Of a DNA stretch of 13,213 nucleotides, positions 1 through 6,782 are shown piece by piece. The stretch comes from Chloroflexia bacterium (GTDB lineage Bacteria; Chloroflexota; Chloroflexia; Thermomicrobiales; CFX8). The number at the start of each line of letters is the position of its first letter. The stretch's first letter is position 1. Location of the stretch: the NCBI GenBank assembly GCA_013696045.1, contig JACCZH010000402.1, positions 1-13,213 on the forward strand. Direction: 5' to 3'. Below the pieces are notes generated by a model. That model worked only from the letters and a program-made list of their open reading frames with translations. It made no database searches and was not told the origin of the DNA. Both the position numbers and the translations under genes were made by a program.

Positions 1-74
1 GCGCAATTCATTGCGCCCTGCCTGCCCCCCGATACGCTAAGGTCAGAGAGAGGCGCAATGAATTGCGCCGCTAC
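1..74. repeat. Palindromic intergenic repeat, family A, copy 1
   Basis: Positions 1-17 and 52-68 form a perfect 17-bp inverted repeat. Each arm is itself a near-palindrome (GCGCAAT-TC-ATTGCGC), so the arms can pair with each other or fold individually. The right arm is followed by CGCTAC (69-74). The left flank is cut by the window edge, so the full left terminus is not visible. The element ends 20 bp before the stop codon of the minus-strand GGT-like gene, which puts it in that gene's 3' untranslated region. It has no T-tract, so a Rho-independent terminator role is not evident. A diverged copy lies at 8331-8402. It could be a REP-like element or a miniature transposable remnant. Confidence 0.85.
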
Positions 75-93
75 GGACATTGCGAACGATCCC

Positions 94-1728
94 TCAATAC
101 GCCAACGCATACCCATCGCGCCGGGGATCGGCTCCGGCGAAGAACGCACCGCTGTCGGGGTCGATCATAATGCCCTGTCCACCGCCCACAAACGGCGTCC
201 AATCGTCGAGCAGCTGCACCTCGTGACCCTTGCGGCGCAGCTCTTCAACAACGCCGGACGGAATACGGCCCTCGACCGGAAGTTCCATGCCGGTCATGGT
301 GCGGAAGCGTGGCGCTTCAATGGCGGCCTGGATGCTGAATCCATAATCAAGCACGTTCATCATCATCTGTGGTGTGGTCTGCATGATTCCGAATGAGCCC
401 GGAGTGCCCACCATCATGAACGGACGGCCATCCTTCCAGGTCTGCGACGGCGCAAGGCACATCTCGACCCGTTTGCCGGGCGCGATGACGTTCGGGCTCT
501 CCGGATCGAGATCGAACCAGTGGGCGAAATTGTTCAGCGAGAGCCCGGTGCTGCCATGCACAACACCCGAGCCAAAGCCGCCGCCCAGCGTCTGGGTGCA
601 GGAGACGGCGTTGCCGGCAGCGTCAACCGCCACAAAATGGGTGGTGCTCTCGCGCATGATGCTTTCGACGCTACCAGCCAGAACTTCCTCCTGGTGCTTT
701 GTCGAGGTGTAGCGCTCTCCGCCGCTGTAGGCAGCCTGATCAGGATCGATGGTCCGCCGTCGCTCCGCCAGGTAGCCATCAGAGAGCAAATAGTCAGTTG
801 GCGCGAGTTCGTCGGGCGCGTAGGTTGTGCGGTCAGCCACGGCCAGTTTCATCGCCTCGGCCAGGTGGTGGATGTACTCGGCGCTGTTCTGGCCCATCGC
901 GGCCATGTCGAAGCCTTCGGCGATCTTGAGCGTCTGGAGATATTGCATTCCAGAGCAGGGCAGGGGCGGACAGTAGATATCGTAGCCACGATAGTTCACC
1001 GAGATCGGCGTCTGCCAGGACGGCTCATAGGTCGCCAGGTCATCCTCAGTCAGCAGACCACCATTGGCCTGTGAGAAACGGGCGATCTCCCTGGCAATCG
1101 GGCCACGATAAAACGCGTCGGCGCCGCCCTCAACAATCATCTGGAAGGTTCTGGCCAGGTTCTTTTGTTGCAGGATCGCTCCCGGAGCGGGAGTCTGACT
1201 ATTGTGCAGATAGGCCTCGGTAGAAGTCTCCCACCTGCGCAACCGGTCAGCCGAGTTCGCCATGAACCAGTTGCCCTTGATCGTGACCGCAAAGCCATTC
1301 TCAGCCAGATCAATCGCCGGCGCAAAGACCGTTGCTCGATCCAGCGAGCCGAAACGCTCCAACGCCATCAGCCAACCGCCTAGCGCGCCGGGCACCAGTG
1401 GCGACAGGATACCGTCATCTTTGCCATCCGGAGTATCGAACCTCTCCGGCTCGGCGGCGGCTGGAGCACGGCCGATGTAATCCAGAACAACCGGCTCGGA
1501 CTGCCCCGCAACCTGAATGTTCATGTAGCCGACTCCGCCCGCGCCGGACATGAAGGGCTCCACAACGTTCAACGCGGCGGCAATGGCGACGGCAGCGTCG
1601 ATTGCGTTGCCGCCTTGCTGCAACATCGACAGTCCAGCCAGCGATGCCAACGGGTGCGCCGACGCAACAGCGCCGTGCCGACCGGTGACGGAGGGTCTAT
1701 GGGCGAGCCCCGCGTTGGGCCATGCCAT
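94..1728 (-). CDS. Gamma-glutamyltransferase-family Ntn hydrolase (substrate uncertain)
   Basis: A 544-residue protein of the gamma-glutamyltranspeptidase fold. These enzymes are made as one chain that cleaves itself before a threonine, which then acts as the N-terminal nucleophile. The expected nucleophile is Thr362, in the motif STTHFVAVD, followed by GNAVSCTQTL and a C-terminal DPRRDGYA. Length is normal for the family. There is no signal peptide, so it is probably cytoplasmic, unlike periplasmic E. coli Ggt. The ATG at 1728 was chosen because AAGGAG lies 7 bases upstream; an in-frame start at 1773 lacks this support. Compared from memory with E. coli Ggt, the residues that hold the glutamyl group are mostly replaced: Asn411 by Gly382, Gln430 by Phe401, Asp433 by Trp404, and Ser462-Ser463 by Met423-Cys424. 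Glutathione is therefore an unlikely substrate; another amide or acyl substrate is more likely. It lies 109 bp downstream of an aldolase gene on the same strand, probably in one operon. Confidence 0.9.
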   Translation of the reverse strand: MAWPNAGLAHRPSVTGRHGAVASAHPLASLAGLSMLQQGGNAIDAAVAIAAALNVVEPFMSGAGGVGYMNIQVAGQSEPVVLDYIGRAPAAAEPERFDTPDGKDDGILSPLVPGALGGWLMALERFGSLDRATVFAPAIDLAENGFAVTIKGNWFMANSADRLRRWETSTEAYLHNSQTPAPGAILQQKNLARTFQMIVEGGADAFYRGPIAREIARFSQANGGLLTEDDLATYEPSWQTPISVNYRGYDIYCPPLPCSGMQYLQTLKIAEGFDMAAMGQNSAEYIHHLAEAMKLAVADRTTYAPDELAPTDYLLSDGYLAERRRTIDPDQAAYSGGERYTSTKHQEEVLAGSVESIMRESTTHFVAVDAAGNAVSCTQTLGGGFGSGVVHGSTGLSLNNFAHWFDLDPESPNVIAPGKRVEMCLAPSQTWKDGRPFMMVGTPGSFGIMQTTPQMMMNVLDYGFSIQAAIEAPRFRTMTGMELPVEGRIPSGVVEELRRKGHEVQLLDDWTPFVGGGQGIMIDPDSGAFFAGADPRRDGYALAY

Positions 1729-1837
1729 CTGCGCTCTCCTTCTCTGTCTCTCGCTTATTCCGATGTACGACAAATGCCCGGTTCTGGTTTCCTACCCGGA
1801 ATGTTCGTACGGGCTAGGCGCTGCCTCCTTCGTTCCT

Positions 1838-2602
1838 TCATGCCTCCCCTAACGGCTCCAGATACGCCCGCGCCGCGCCGGCCAGCAGCGCCCAGGGGGA
1901 GACGCTGAACATCCGCACGCCCTGGTCGTAGGCCGCTTTGGCATCCTGGCCGGTGGGAGAGTTCAGACCAACCGGCACTCCGGCCTCGACAGCCCGGCGG
2001 ATAATCTCGTCTATCGCCTCCTTCACCTCGGGATGGTTGCGCTCGCCCGGACGGCCCATGGATTGAGAAAGGTCAGCCGGCCCAATCGAGATCGAGCTCA
2101 ACCCTTCAACCTTCAGGATCTCCGGCAGATGCTCAATCGCCTTAACGTCCTCGATCAGGCCGTTGACGAGCATCTGCTCGTTCGCCGAGCGCGCATACTC
2201 ACCAAGTGAGCCCTCCAACCCAAAACGCGCGGCACGCGTCCCTGCCAGGCCACGTTCGCCGAGCGGATGGTAATAGGAGGCCCGCACCGCCCTGCGCACA
2301 TCATCCGCCGTGGCAACGCCAGGAATCACGACCCCCTGAGCACCAGTATCGAGATGCCGGAGGATGACGTCCTCCTGGTTGGCCGATACCCGCACAATCG
2401 CCGTGATGCCGGCAGCCTCAGCCGCCCGCACGAGAGTCTCGGTCTCGCGGACGGACATGTGGCCGTGTTCGGCGTCGATCATGACGTGGCCAAAACCGGC
2501 AATTGCCAGCACTTCCACCAGCTGCTCGTCCGCCACCGGGATAATCGCTCCGGCCGACCAGCCGCCTGACTGTAATCTGGCCTTGAGTTCGTTCTTACGC
2601 AC
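1838..2602 (-). CDS. HpcH/HpaI aldolase family protein
   Basis: A 254-residue TIM-barrel class II aldolase related to HpaI (4-hydroxy-2-oxo-heptane-1,7-dioate aldolase) and 2-keto-3-deoxy-sugar-acid aldolases. These cleave 2-keto-4-hydroxy acids to pyruvate and an aldehyde using a divalent metal. The expected residues are present: Asp43-x-Glu45-His46 (IDAEHG), Arg71 (IVRV), Glu151 (LIED) and Asp177 (IGPADLSQSMG), with the PLGERG loop between. The GTG at 2602 was chosen because the protein then begins RKNELKARL, typical of the family, and AGAGG lies 5 bases upstream. A TTG at 2626 would add eight residues without a clear ribosome binding site. The gene precedes the GGT-like gene on the same strand, with 109 bp between them. 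The exact substrate cannot be assigned. Confidence 0.92.
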   Translation of the reverse strand: MRKNELKARLQSGGWSAGAIIPVADEQLVEVLAIAGFGHVMIDAEHGHMSVRETETLVRAAEAAGITAIVRVSANQEDVILRHLDTGAQGVVIPGVATADDVRRAVRASYYHPLGERGLAGTRAARFGLEGSLGEYARSANEQMLVNGLIEDVKAIEHLPEILKVEGLSSISIGPADLSQSMGRPGERNHPEVKEAIDEIIRRAVEAGVPVGLNSPTGQDAKAAYDQGVRMFSVSPWALLAGAARAYLEPLGEA

Positions 2603-2804
2603 ACGTGCCTCTATCTCTACAGACAAGGGGTAGCGTCCGGTTCACCGGATACACCGTTTCTGTGCTGCCTCCGCCAGGCGCTGACTGCCGGCCCCAGACG
2701 GGCTATCTCGCGTTCGTGCCATCTCGATAGCCGGCATCATCACACAGACGCGTGAGACGCGCAATACTTTGTCATGGAGTGAAACGAGATGGGGGAAACA
2801 CAAC

Positions 2805-3155
2805 ATGGCACAGCAACACCACGGTGTGCGTATCTATGCGGCCTTCAAAGCCAGGGATCTCTCGGCCTATCTCGAGTCTCTTGAGGATGACCGGGAAGTT
2901 GACGTTGAGGCGACATTGAACGCCTGCGAAAAAGGGATTGAACAGGCGCTGGCGACCGTGCATCCCGAGGCGCACATCGTCCTTCGCCGGCAGGATGAGC
3001 AGGCTTCCAACCCACCACGGACACGGGTTGAGACCGATGACGCTAGCCTTGATCCTGAGCTCATCGGGCAGGAGATTGATGACTTGATCGCCGAGTTCGA
3101 TATTACAGAGTGCGTCGTCTATCGGGATGAGCCCCAGCCGGAAGCCAGCCGATAA
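2805..3155 (+). CDS. Hypothetical small acidic protein
   Basis: A 116-residue protein I do not recognise. The N-terminal half looks like a compact alpha/beta unit (VRIYAAFKA at 8-16, then a charged segment and a helix near residues 37-53). After a Pro/Arg/Thr-rich linker at about 70-75 come an acidic helix (about 82-95) and a short hydrophobic strand, ECVVYRD. There is no membrane segment or signal peptide. The ATG at 2805 has GGGGG about ten bases upstream; an in-frame TTG at 2769 would add 12 residues. Its last 53 bases overlap the 3' end of the convergent histidine kinase gene. It is divergent from the aldolase gene, and the roughly 200 bp between them must hold both promoters. The frame being open with its own ribosome binding site supports a real gene, but no function can be given. 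Confidence 0.65.
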   Translation: MAQQHHGVRIYAAFKARDLSAYLESLEDDREVDVEATLNACEKGIEQALATVHPEAHIVLRRQDEQASNPPRTRVETDDASLDPELIGQEIDDLIAEFDITECVVYRDEPQPEASR

Positions 3156-4464
3156 ACACCGCCCCGCCGCCTGGGCCGTTACCAGCTGTGATGTCGCCAC
3201 CGTGGGCCAGGAGGATGCGCCGCGCAATCGTCAGACCGAGGCCAGCGCCGCCGGTCCTCCGGTTGCGCGATGTCTCACCGCGGAACAGGGGCGTAAACAG
3301 GTGCGGCAGGTCAAGCTCGGGAATACCAGGCCCGGTGTCGGCGATGGAAAAGGCTACCCTGCCCGGTTCGACGTGACACTCCACGTTGACGCTGCCACCA
3401 TTGGGAGTGTGCCGCAGCGCATTGTCGAGCAGGTTTTCCATGACCCGCGTCAGGAGATGGCTGTCCGCGTCGACCGCGCATGGCTTTGACGCATCTTTGA
3501 GCGTCAGAATGACGCCTTTAGCCTCGGCCTGCGGCCGCAGGCTCTCCGCTAACCTGCCCAGAAGCAGGCGCAGATCCAGCGGCTCGCGATTGGGTGGCTG
3601 CTCTAAATACTCCAGGCGTGTGAAATCAAACAGGTCGGAGATCAATCGCTCCAGCGCGTCGGCCTTCTCCTGGGCGACCGCAATGTAGCGAGCTCTCTTC
3701 TCCGGAGTGTCGGCTAGCCCTTTCTCGAACCCTTCAAGATAACCCCGCAACGAGAACAACGGCGTGCGTAGATCATGGACGATCGCCCCGATGAAGAGCC
3801 GCCGCTCCTGTTCCAGCTCGGTCTGGTGTTGCAGCGAGGAGCGCAGCTCGGCGCTCATCAACTCGAACGCGGTATTCACCTCAGCCACCTCTCGTACCCT
3901 CGATGTGGGTAGCTGAACATCCAGATCCCCTGCCGCTATTTGCCGGGCGGCGGCGCTGGTCGCGGACAGGGGATTGATAACCGTGCGACGCAAAAACCAG
4001 GCAATGCCGCCGAGAGTCAACGCAAGGGCCGCAAGACCAACAAAGGGTAGAAACCGGACAGGCACCTCCTCCGGTGGTCCTATCCGCTCGTTCGCATAGA
4101 CGAATACAGCTGTTTCAGTTTCAGCTCCCGCAACCACCACCTTCTCGACAACTCGCAATCGGTTCCCGGCAAATGGGTCTGCGGTGCTGCGGTAGATCTC
4201 CTGTCCGTCGTCGGTCAGCACAAACGCCACATCATCCCGGGCGAGCTCCGCCGCCGTCTCCGTCCGCCAGACAGGGTCGTTCCATTGCTGCGCATCCTCG
4301 CGGAGAAGCTGGACGGCGTCGGCACGTGCATCATGCGGTTCCTGCCGCACCCAGGCAACGGCGAACACCGCAGTGACACACAATGGAACAACAAAAACGG
4401 TAAAGAGCGCCAGCGCCAGCCATCTGCGGATGGGCAACGCCCTGGGATCGTTCCGGCCGGTCAT
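3103..4464 (-). CDS. Two-component sensor histidine kinase
   Basis: A 453-residue membrane-bound sensor kinase. Order of parts: a short cytoplasmic N-terminus, membrane helix at about 15-38, an extracytoplasmic sensor region of about 100 residues (39-137), a second helix at about 138-158, a HAMP linker (159-211), the dimerisation/phosphoacceptor domain with His230 (IVHDLRTPL), and an ATPase domain with N box ENLLDNAL (343-350), G1 DTGPG (376-380) and G2 GGAGLGL (405-411). All catalytic motifs are intact. The sensor region is too short and generic to name a ligand. The start codon overlaps the response-regulator stop by four bases (ATGA at 4461-4464), so the pair is translationally coupled. 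The 3' end overlaps the convergent small gene by 53 bp. The divergent neighbour is an ABC exporter operon, a common target of such pairs. Confidence 0.96.
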   Translation of the reverse strand: MTGRNDPRALPIRRWLALALFTVFVVPLCVTAVFAVAWVRQEPHDARADAVQLLREDAQQWNDPVWRTETAAELARDDVAFVLTDDGQEIYRSTADPFAGNRLRVVEKVVVAGAETETAVFVYANERIGPPEEVPVRFLPFVGLAALALTLGGIAWFLRRTVINPLSATSAAARQIAAGDLDVQLPTSRVREVAEVNTAFELMSAELRSSLQHQTELEQERRLFIGAIVHDLRTPLFSLRGYLEGFEKGLADTPEKRARYIAVAQEKADALERLISDLFDFTRLEYLEQPPNREPLDLRLLLGRLAESLRPQAEAKGVILTLKDASKPCAVDADSHLLTRVMENLLDNALRHTPNGGSVNVECHVEPGRVAFSIADTGPGIPELDLPHLFTPLFRGETSRNRRTGGAGLGLTIARRILLAHGGDITAGNGPGGGAVFIGWLPAGAHPDRRRTL

Positions 4465-5156
4465 TTCCGGCGCTCGCCTTCAAAGCGGTAGCCAACACCC
4501 CAGACAGTCACAATGTAGCGTGGGCGAGCTGGATCTTCCTCGATCTTCTCACGCAACCGGCCAATGTGCACGGTAAGCGTATGCCGGTCACCGAACTCGC
4601 CCCAGAAACGTTCGAAGAGATCTTCACGAGTAAAGACCTGGCGTGGATTCTCGGCGAGCAGCTGTAAGAGCTCGAACTCGCGGCGCGTACACTGCACCGG
4701 CTCGCCATCTACCCGTACTTCGTGGGCGCGCACATCCAGCACCAGACGCCCATAGTCGAGCTGCGCTCCAACTTGCGGCTCACCGCGCTGGTAGCGGCGC
4801 AAGACGGCCTTGATCCTGGCGACGATCTCGCCGGGCGTGGCGGATTTCACGATGTAGTCGTCCGCCCCAAGCCCCAGCCCGCGGATCTTGTCGCTGTCCT
4901 CCTGACGGGCGCTGAGGAACAGTACCGGAACGTCGTCCAGAGCGCGTATGCGCCGCAGCACGTCGAATCCGGACTGGCCGGGCATCATGATGTCGAGCAA
5001 GACGCAGTCCACCGGAGCGTGGGCAAGCGCATCCAACGCGCCTCGGCCGTCGTGCGCGGTCTGTACCAGGTAGCCTTCCGCCTCCAGAAAATCACGCATG
5101 AGACTGACGATGTCTTCTTCATCGTCGACCACCAGCACGGTTGTCTTGTGCTCCAT
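4461..5156 (-). CDS. OmpR/PhoB-family response regulator
   Basis: A 231-residue transcription regulator. The receiver domain (about 6-120) has acidic residues Asp11-Asp12, phosphoacceptor Asp55 (LLDIMMPG), Ser82 and Lys104. The usual Lys-Pro is Lys-Ser (VKSATPGE). A winged-helix DNA-binding domain of the Trans_reg_C type follows (about 135-228), with RREFELLQLLAE, the recognition-helix segment TLTVHIGRLREKI and the ending VWGVGYRFEG. The ATG at 5156 was chosen because MEHKTTVLVVDDEED is the normal start of a receiver domain and GGAAG lies about ten bases upstream. The frame stays open to 5330, but that extension has no family resemblance and runs into a repeat element. It is the first gene of the pair with the histidine kinase. 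Candidate binding sites for it lie at 5461-5506, in front of the divergent ABC operon. Confidence 0.96.
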   Translation of the reverse strand: MEHKTTVLVVDDEEDIVSLMRDFLEAEGYLVQTAHDGRGALDALAHAPVDCVLLDIMMPGQSGFDVLRRIRALDDVPVLFLSARQEDSDKIRGLGLGADDYIVKSATPGEIVARIKAVLRRYQRGEPQVGAQLDYGRLVLDVRAHEVRVDGEPVQCTRREFELLQLLAENPRQVFTREDLFERFWGEFGDRHTLTVHIGRLREKIEEDPARPRYIVTVWGVGYRFEGERRK

Positions 5157-5265
5157 CAAACAGCCACTTCCATGAACCGGGATCCGAGTCCGAAGACGAG
5201 AGACCTGTGCCCTCGCACGCGTAGCGACGGCAACGTCCTCGGGGTGAACAACGGCCTCCAATGGT

Positions 5266-5358
5266 GTCATCCTGAGCGAAGTCGATTGGATCAGCCATAA
5301 CCGACGTGATGTTGAACAGATCCCGCCCAAAGGGCCCCATGACTTCGCTCAGGATGAC
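5266..5358. repeat. Inverted-repeat element, family B, copy 1
   Basis: An 18-bp perfect inverted repeat: 5266-5283 (GTCATCCTGAGCGAAGTC) pairs with 5341-5358 (its reverse complement), with 57 bases between. A second, shorter-armed copy lies at 9093-9181. The motif GTCATCCTGAGCGAAG is familiar as a dispersed intergenic repeat in several bacterial genomes, a recollection rather than a search result. Here the element separates the response-regulator leader from the presumed control region of the ABC operon, so it could insulate the two. No coding capacity or target-site duplication is evident. Confidence 0.8.
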
Positions 5359-5460
5359 TGCCAAAGATGCAATCGTTCAGCCGCTCTTACGCCCATTATG
5401 ACGAACCTCATCCCGATCACGCCACGGCGACGAGGCCTCTGGAGAAAGGTGCAACGAACT

Positions 5461-5506
5461 GTTGAGCTTGTGTTGAGGATTGCCGCCACAGACCGTTGAC
5501 CTTGTG
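5461..5506 (+). promoter_or_regulatory. Candidate response-regulator operator (tandem GTTGA repeats)
   Basis: GTTGAG begins at 5461 and again at 5472, 11 bp apart, which is one helical turn. A third, GTTGAC, begins at 5495, two turns further. The first and third copies match over 11 of 12 bases (GTTGAGCTTGTG and GTTGACCTTGTG). OmpR/PhoB-family regulators usually bind as head-to-tail dimers to direct repeats with 10-11 bp spacing. A regulator of that family is encoded next door, and the site lies about 70-115 bp before the ABC operon start. The binding assignment is an inference. Confidence 0.45.
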
Positions 5507-5533
5507 ACTCCAGACTAGTGAGCGTAAGGACGA

Positions 5534-5548
5534 GCGGTGTAACACCGC
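5534..5548. promoter_or_regulatory. Perfect palindrome upstream of SHOCT gene
   Basis: GCGGTGT (5534-5540) and ACACCGC (5542-5548) form a perfect 7-bp inverted repeat around a single A. It sits 27 bases before the ATG of the SHOCT-domain gene, just ahead of the ribosome binding site. The one-base centre suits a DNA operator for a dimeric repressor better than an RNA hairpin, whose loop would be too small without opening base pairs. No protein in the window is an obvious binder. Confidence 0.4.
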
Positions 5549-5575
5549 AGAGTTTGGAGAAAGGACGTAGACGTG

Positions 5576-5851
5576 ATGAGCACACTGCTGAGCGCCGCGA
5601 TTGTTGTCGCCCATCCCGCGGGCTGGGACCAGACCGGGCCATGGGGTGGCGAATACTGGTGGATTGGGAGGTTGGTCATGATGATCCTCTGGATTGCGCT
5701 AATAGTGCTCGCCATCTGGTGGTTCCGCCGCGCAGCATGGCGCCGTGAACCGTCCGGCTCAGAGCGAGCGCGAGACATTCTTGCCGAGCGTTTTGCACGT
5801 GGAGAAATCACGACCGAGGAGTATCACGAGCGCCTTGGGCAGTTGAGCTAA
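5576..5851 (+). CDS. SHOCT-domain small membrane protein
   Basis: A 91-residue protein with a short aromatic N-terminal stretch rich in Trp and Gly (about 16-30), one membrane helix at about 32-49 (MMILWIALIVLAIWWF), a basic stop-transfer segment (RRAAWRR) and a C-terminal SHOCT motif (ILAERFARGEITTEEYHERL, about 66-87). SHOCT is a short helical hairpin found at the ends of many bacterial proteins and thought to mediate oligomerisation or partner binding; its exact job here is unknown. GGAGAAAGGA (5556-5565) serves either the ATG at 5576 or the GTG one codon earlier. It is the first gene of a plus-strand operon with the ABC ATPase, 19 bp downstream, and probably shares its control by the neighbouring two-component system. 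Confidence 0.85.
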   Translation: MSTLLSAAIVVAHPAGWDQTGPWGGEYWWIGRLVMMILWIALIVLAIWWFRRAAWRREPSGSERARDILAERFARGEITTEEYHERLGQLS

Positions 5852-5870
5852 CAACGAGAGGAGATACAAC

Positions 5871-6782
5871 GTGAGTGACAGCTACGTCATCGAAACCAAC
5901 AACCTCACCAAGCGCTACGGAGAGAACATCGTCGCGGTGGACGGGTTGAACATGCGGGTGCGCCATGGCGAGGTCTATGGCTTCCTCGGACCCAACGGCG
6001 CGGGCAAGACGACAACACTGCGCATGCTGGTGGGGTTGATTCGTCCCACCTCCGGCCAGGTAAAGGTGCTCAATGAGGAGCCCGGAGCGCCGGAGGGTCT
6101 CGCCCGGATTGGCGCGATGATCGAGGCGCCGGCCTTCTATCCGTTCTTGTCGGGCCGCGACAATCTGCGAGTGCTGGCGAAGTATGCCGGCGTTCCTGAA
6201 ACACGCATCGCCCCGGCGTTGAAAGAGGTCGAGCTGAGCGCGCGGTCCGGCGACACGTTCGGAACCTACTCGATGGGCATGAAGCAACGGCTGGGCGTCG
6301 CGGCCGCCCTGCTCAAGGACCCGGAGCTGTTGATTTTGGACGAGCCGACCAACGGGCTTGACCCGGCCGGCATGGCCGAGATGCGTGACTTCATTCGCAA
6401 CCTGGGGCAGGGACGGCGCACTGTCATCCTCTCCAGCCACCTCATGACCGAGGTGGAGCAGATCTGCGACCGGGTCGGCGTCATTCGCAACGGATCGCTG
6501 GTGGCCGAGGGCACGGTAGACGAGCTGCGCGGCCGGGACAGGCTGCGGGTAAAGGCAACGCCACAGGCAGAAGCACGCGACCTCATTATGGGGCTGCCCG
6601 GGATCGAACGGGTCGAGGCCCTCAACGGGCATCTGCACATCACCGCCGATCTCGACGAGGCCGCGGCGATCAACCGCGCGCTGGTGTACGGCGGGATAAC
6701 CGTCAGCGAGATACGTGTGGAGCAATCCACGCTGGAAGAAGTGTTCCTGGAGCTCACCAAAGGACAGGAGATACGGGCATGA
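5871..6782 (+). CDS. ABC transporter ATP-binding protein (BcrA/CcmA-like exporter type)
   Basis: A 303-residue ATPase that should power the permease encoded next to it. Visible motifs are Walker A GPNGAGKTT (40-48), a GAMIEAPAFYP segment (81-91) with Glu85 where other ABC families have the Q-loop glutamine, signature YSMGMKQRLG (133-142), Walker B LLILDEP (153-159) and switch His190 (SSHLMTE). A C-terminal domain of about 80 residues follows, ending in the TLEEVFLELT motif seen in ABC-2 type exporters. The GTG start has GAGAGGAGA close upstream. The stop overlaps the permease start by four bases (ATGA at 6779-6782). Relatives include bacitracin and lantibiotic resistance ATPases, and the divergent two-component system fits that theme, but the exported compound cannot be inferred from this sequence. 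Confidence 0.95.
   Translation: MSDSYVIETNNLTKRYGENIVAVDGLNMRVRHGEVYGFLGPNGAGKTTTLRMLVGLIRPTSGQVKVLNEEPGAPEGLARIGAMIEAPAFYPFLSGRDNLRVLAKYAGVPETRIAPALKEVELSARSGDTFGTYSMGMKQRLGVAAALLKDPELLILDEPTNGLDPAGMAEMRDFIRNLGQGRRTVILSSHLMTEVEQICDRVGVIRNGSLVAEGTVDELRGRDRLRVKATPQAEARDLIMGLPGIERVEALNGHLHITADLDEAAAINRALVYGGITVSEIRVEQSTLEEVFLELTKGQEIRA

Larger units (their letters stand above)
5157..5575. other. Divergent intergenic region between response regulator and SHOCT/ABC operon
   Basis: About 420 bases without a convincing gene. From left to right it holds the 5' leader of the response-regulator gene (5157-5265), the family B inverted-repeat element (5266-5358), an unremarkable stretch (5359-5460), a group of GTTGA(G/C) repeats (5461-5506), a perfect palindrome (5534-5548), and the ribosome binding site GGAGAAAGGA (5556-5565) of the SHOCT-domain gene. 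Promoters for both directions are expected here. A TTGACC at 5496-5501 resembles a -35 box, but no well-spaced -10 box is convincing. Confidence 0.7.

Noticed and set aside
1..74. CRISPR-like pairing of short repeats
   Set aside because: Only two arms, in inverted rather than direct orientation, with no regular spacer series.
1765..1810. Possible hairpin between the first aldolase and the GGT-like gene (GTACGA ... TCGTAC)
   Set aside because: Only the outer six bases pair cleanly; inside, the complementarity is poor and there is no T-run.
2701..2732. GGCTATC ... GATAGCC inverted repeat in the region between the first aldolase and the small plus-strand gene
   Set aside because: Seven-base arms with an 18-base loop can occur by chance, and no promoter could be positioned around it.
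5157..5330. N-terminal extension of the response regulator in the same open frame
   Set aside because: The receiver domain starts normally at 5156 with a ribosome binding site, and the extension reads through a dispersed repeat.
5808..6725. Long open frame of 305 codons on the minus strand opposite the ABC ATPase gene
   Set aside because: The plus strand has complete ABC motifs. The antisense frame has no recognisable motif and is a by-product of high-GC codon use.
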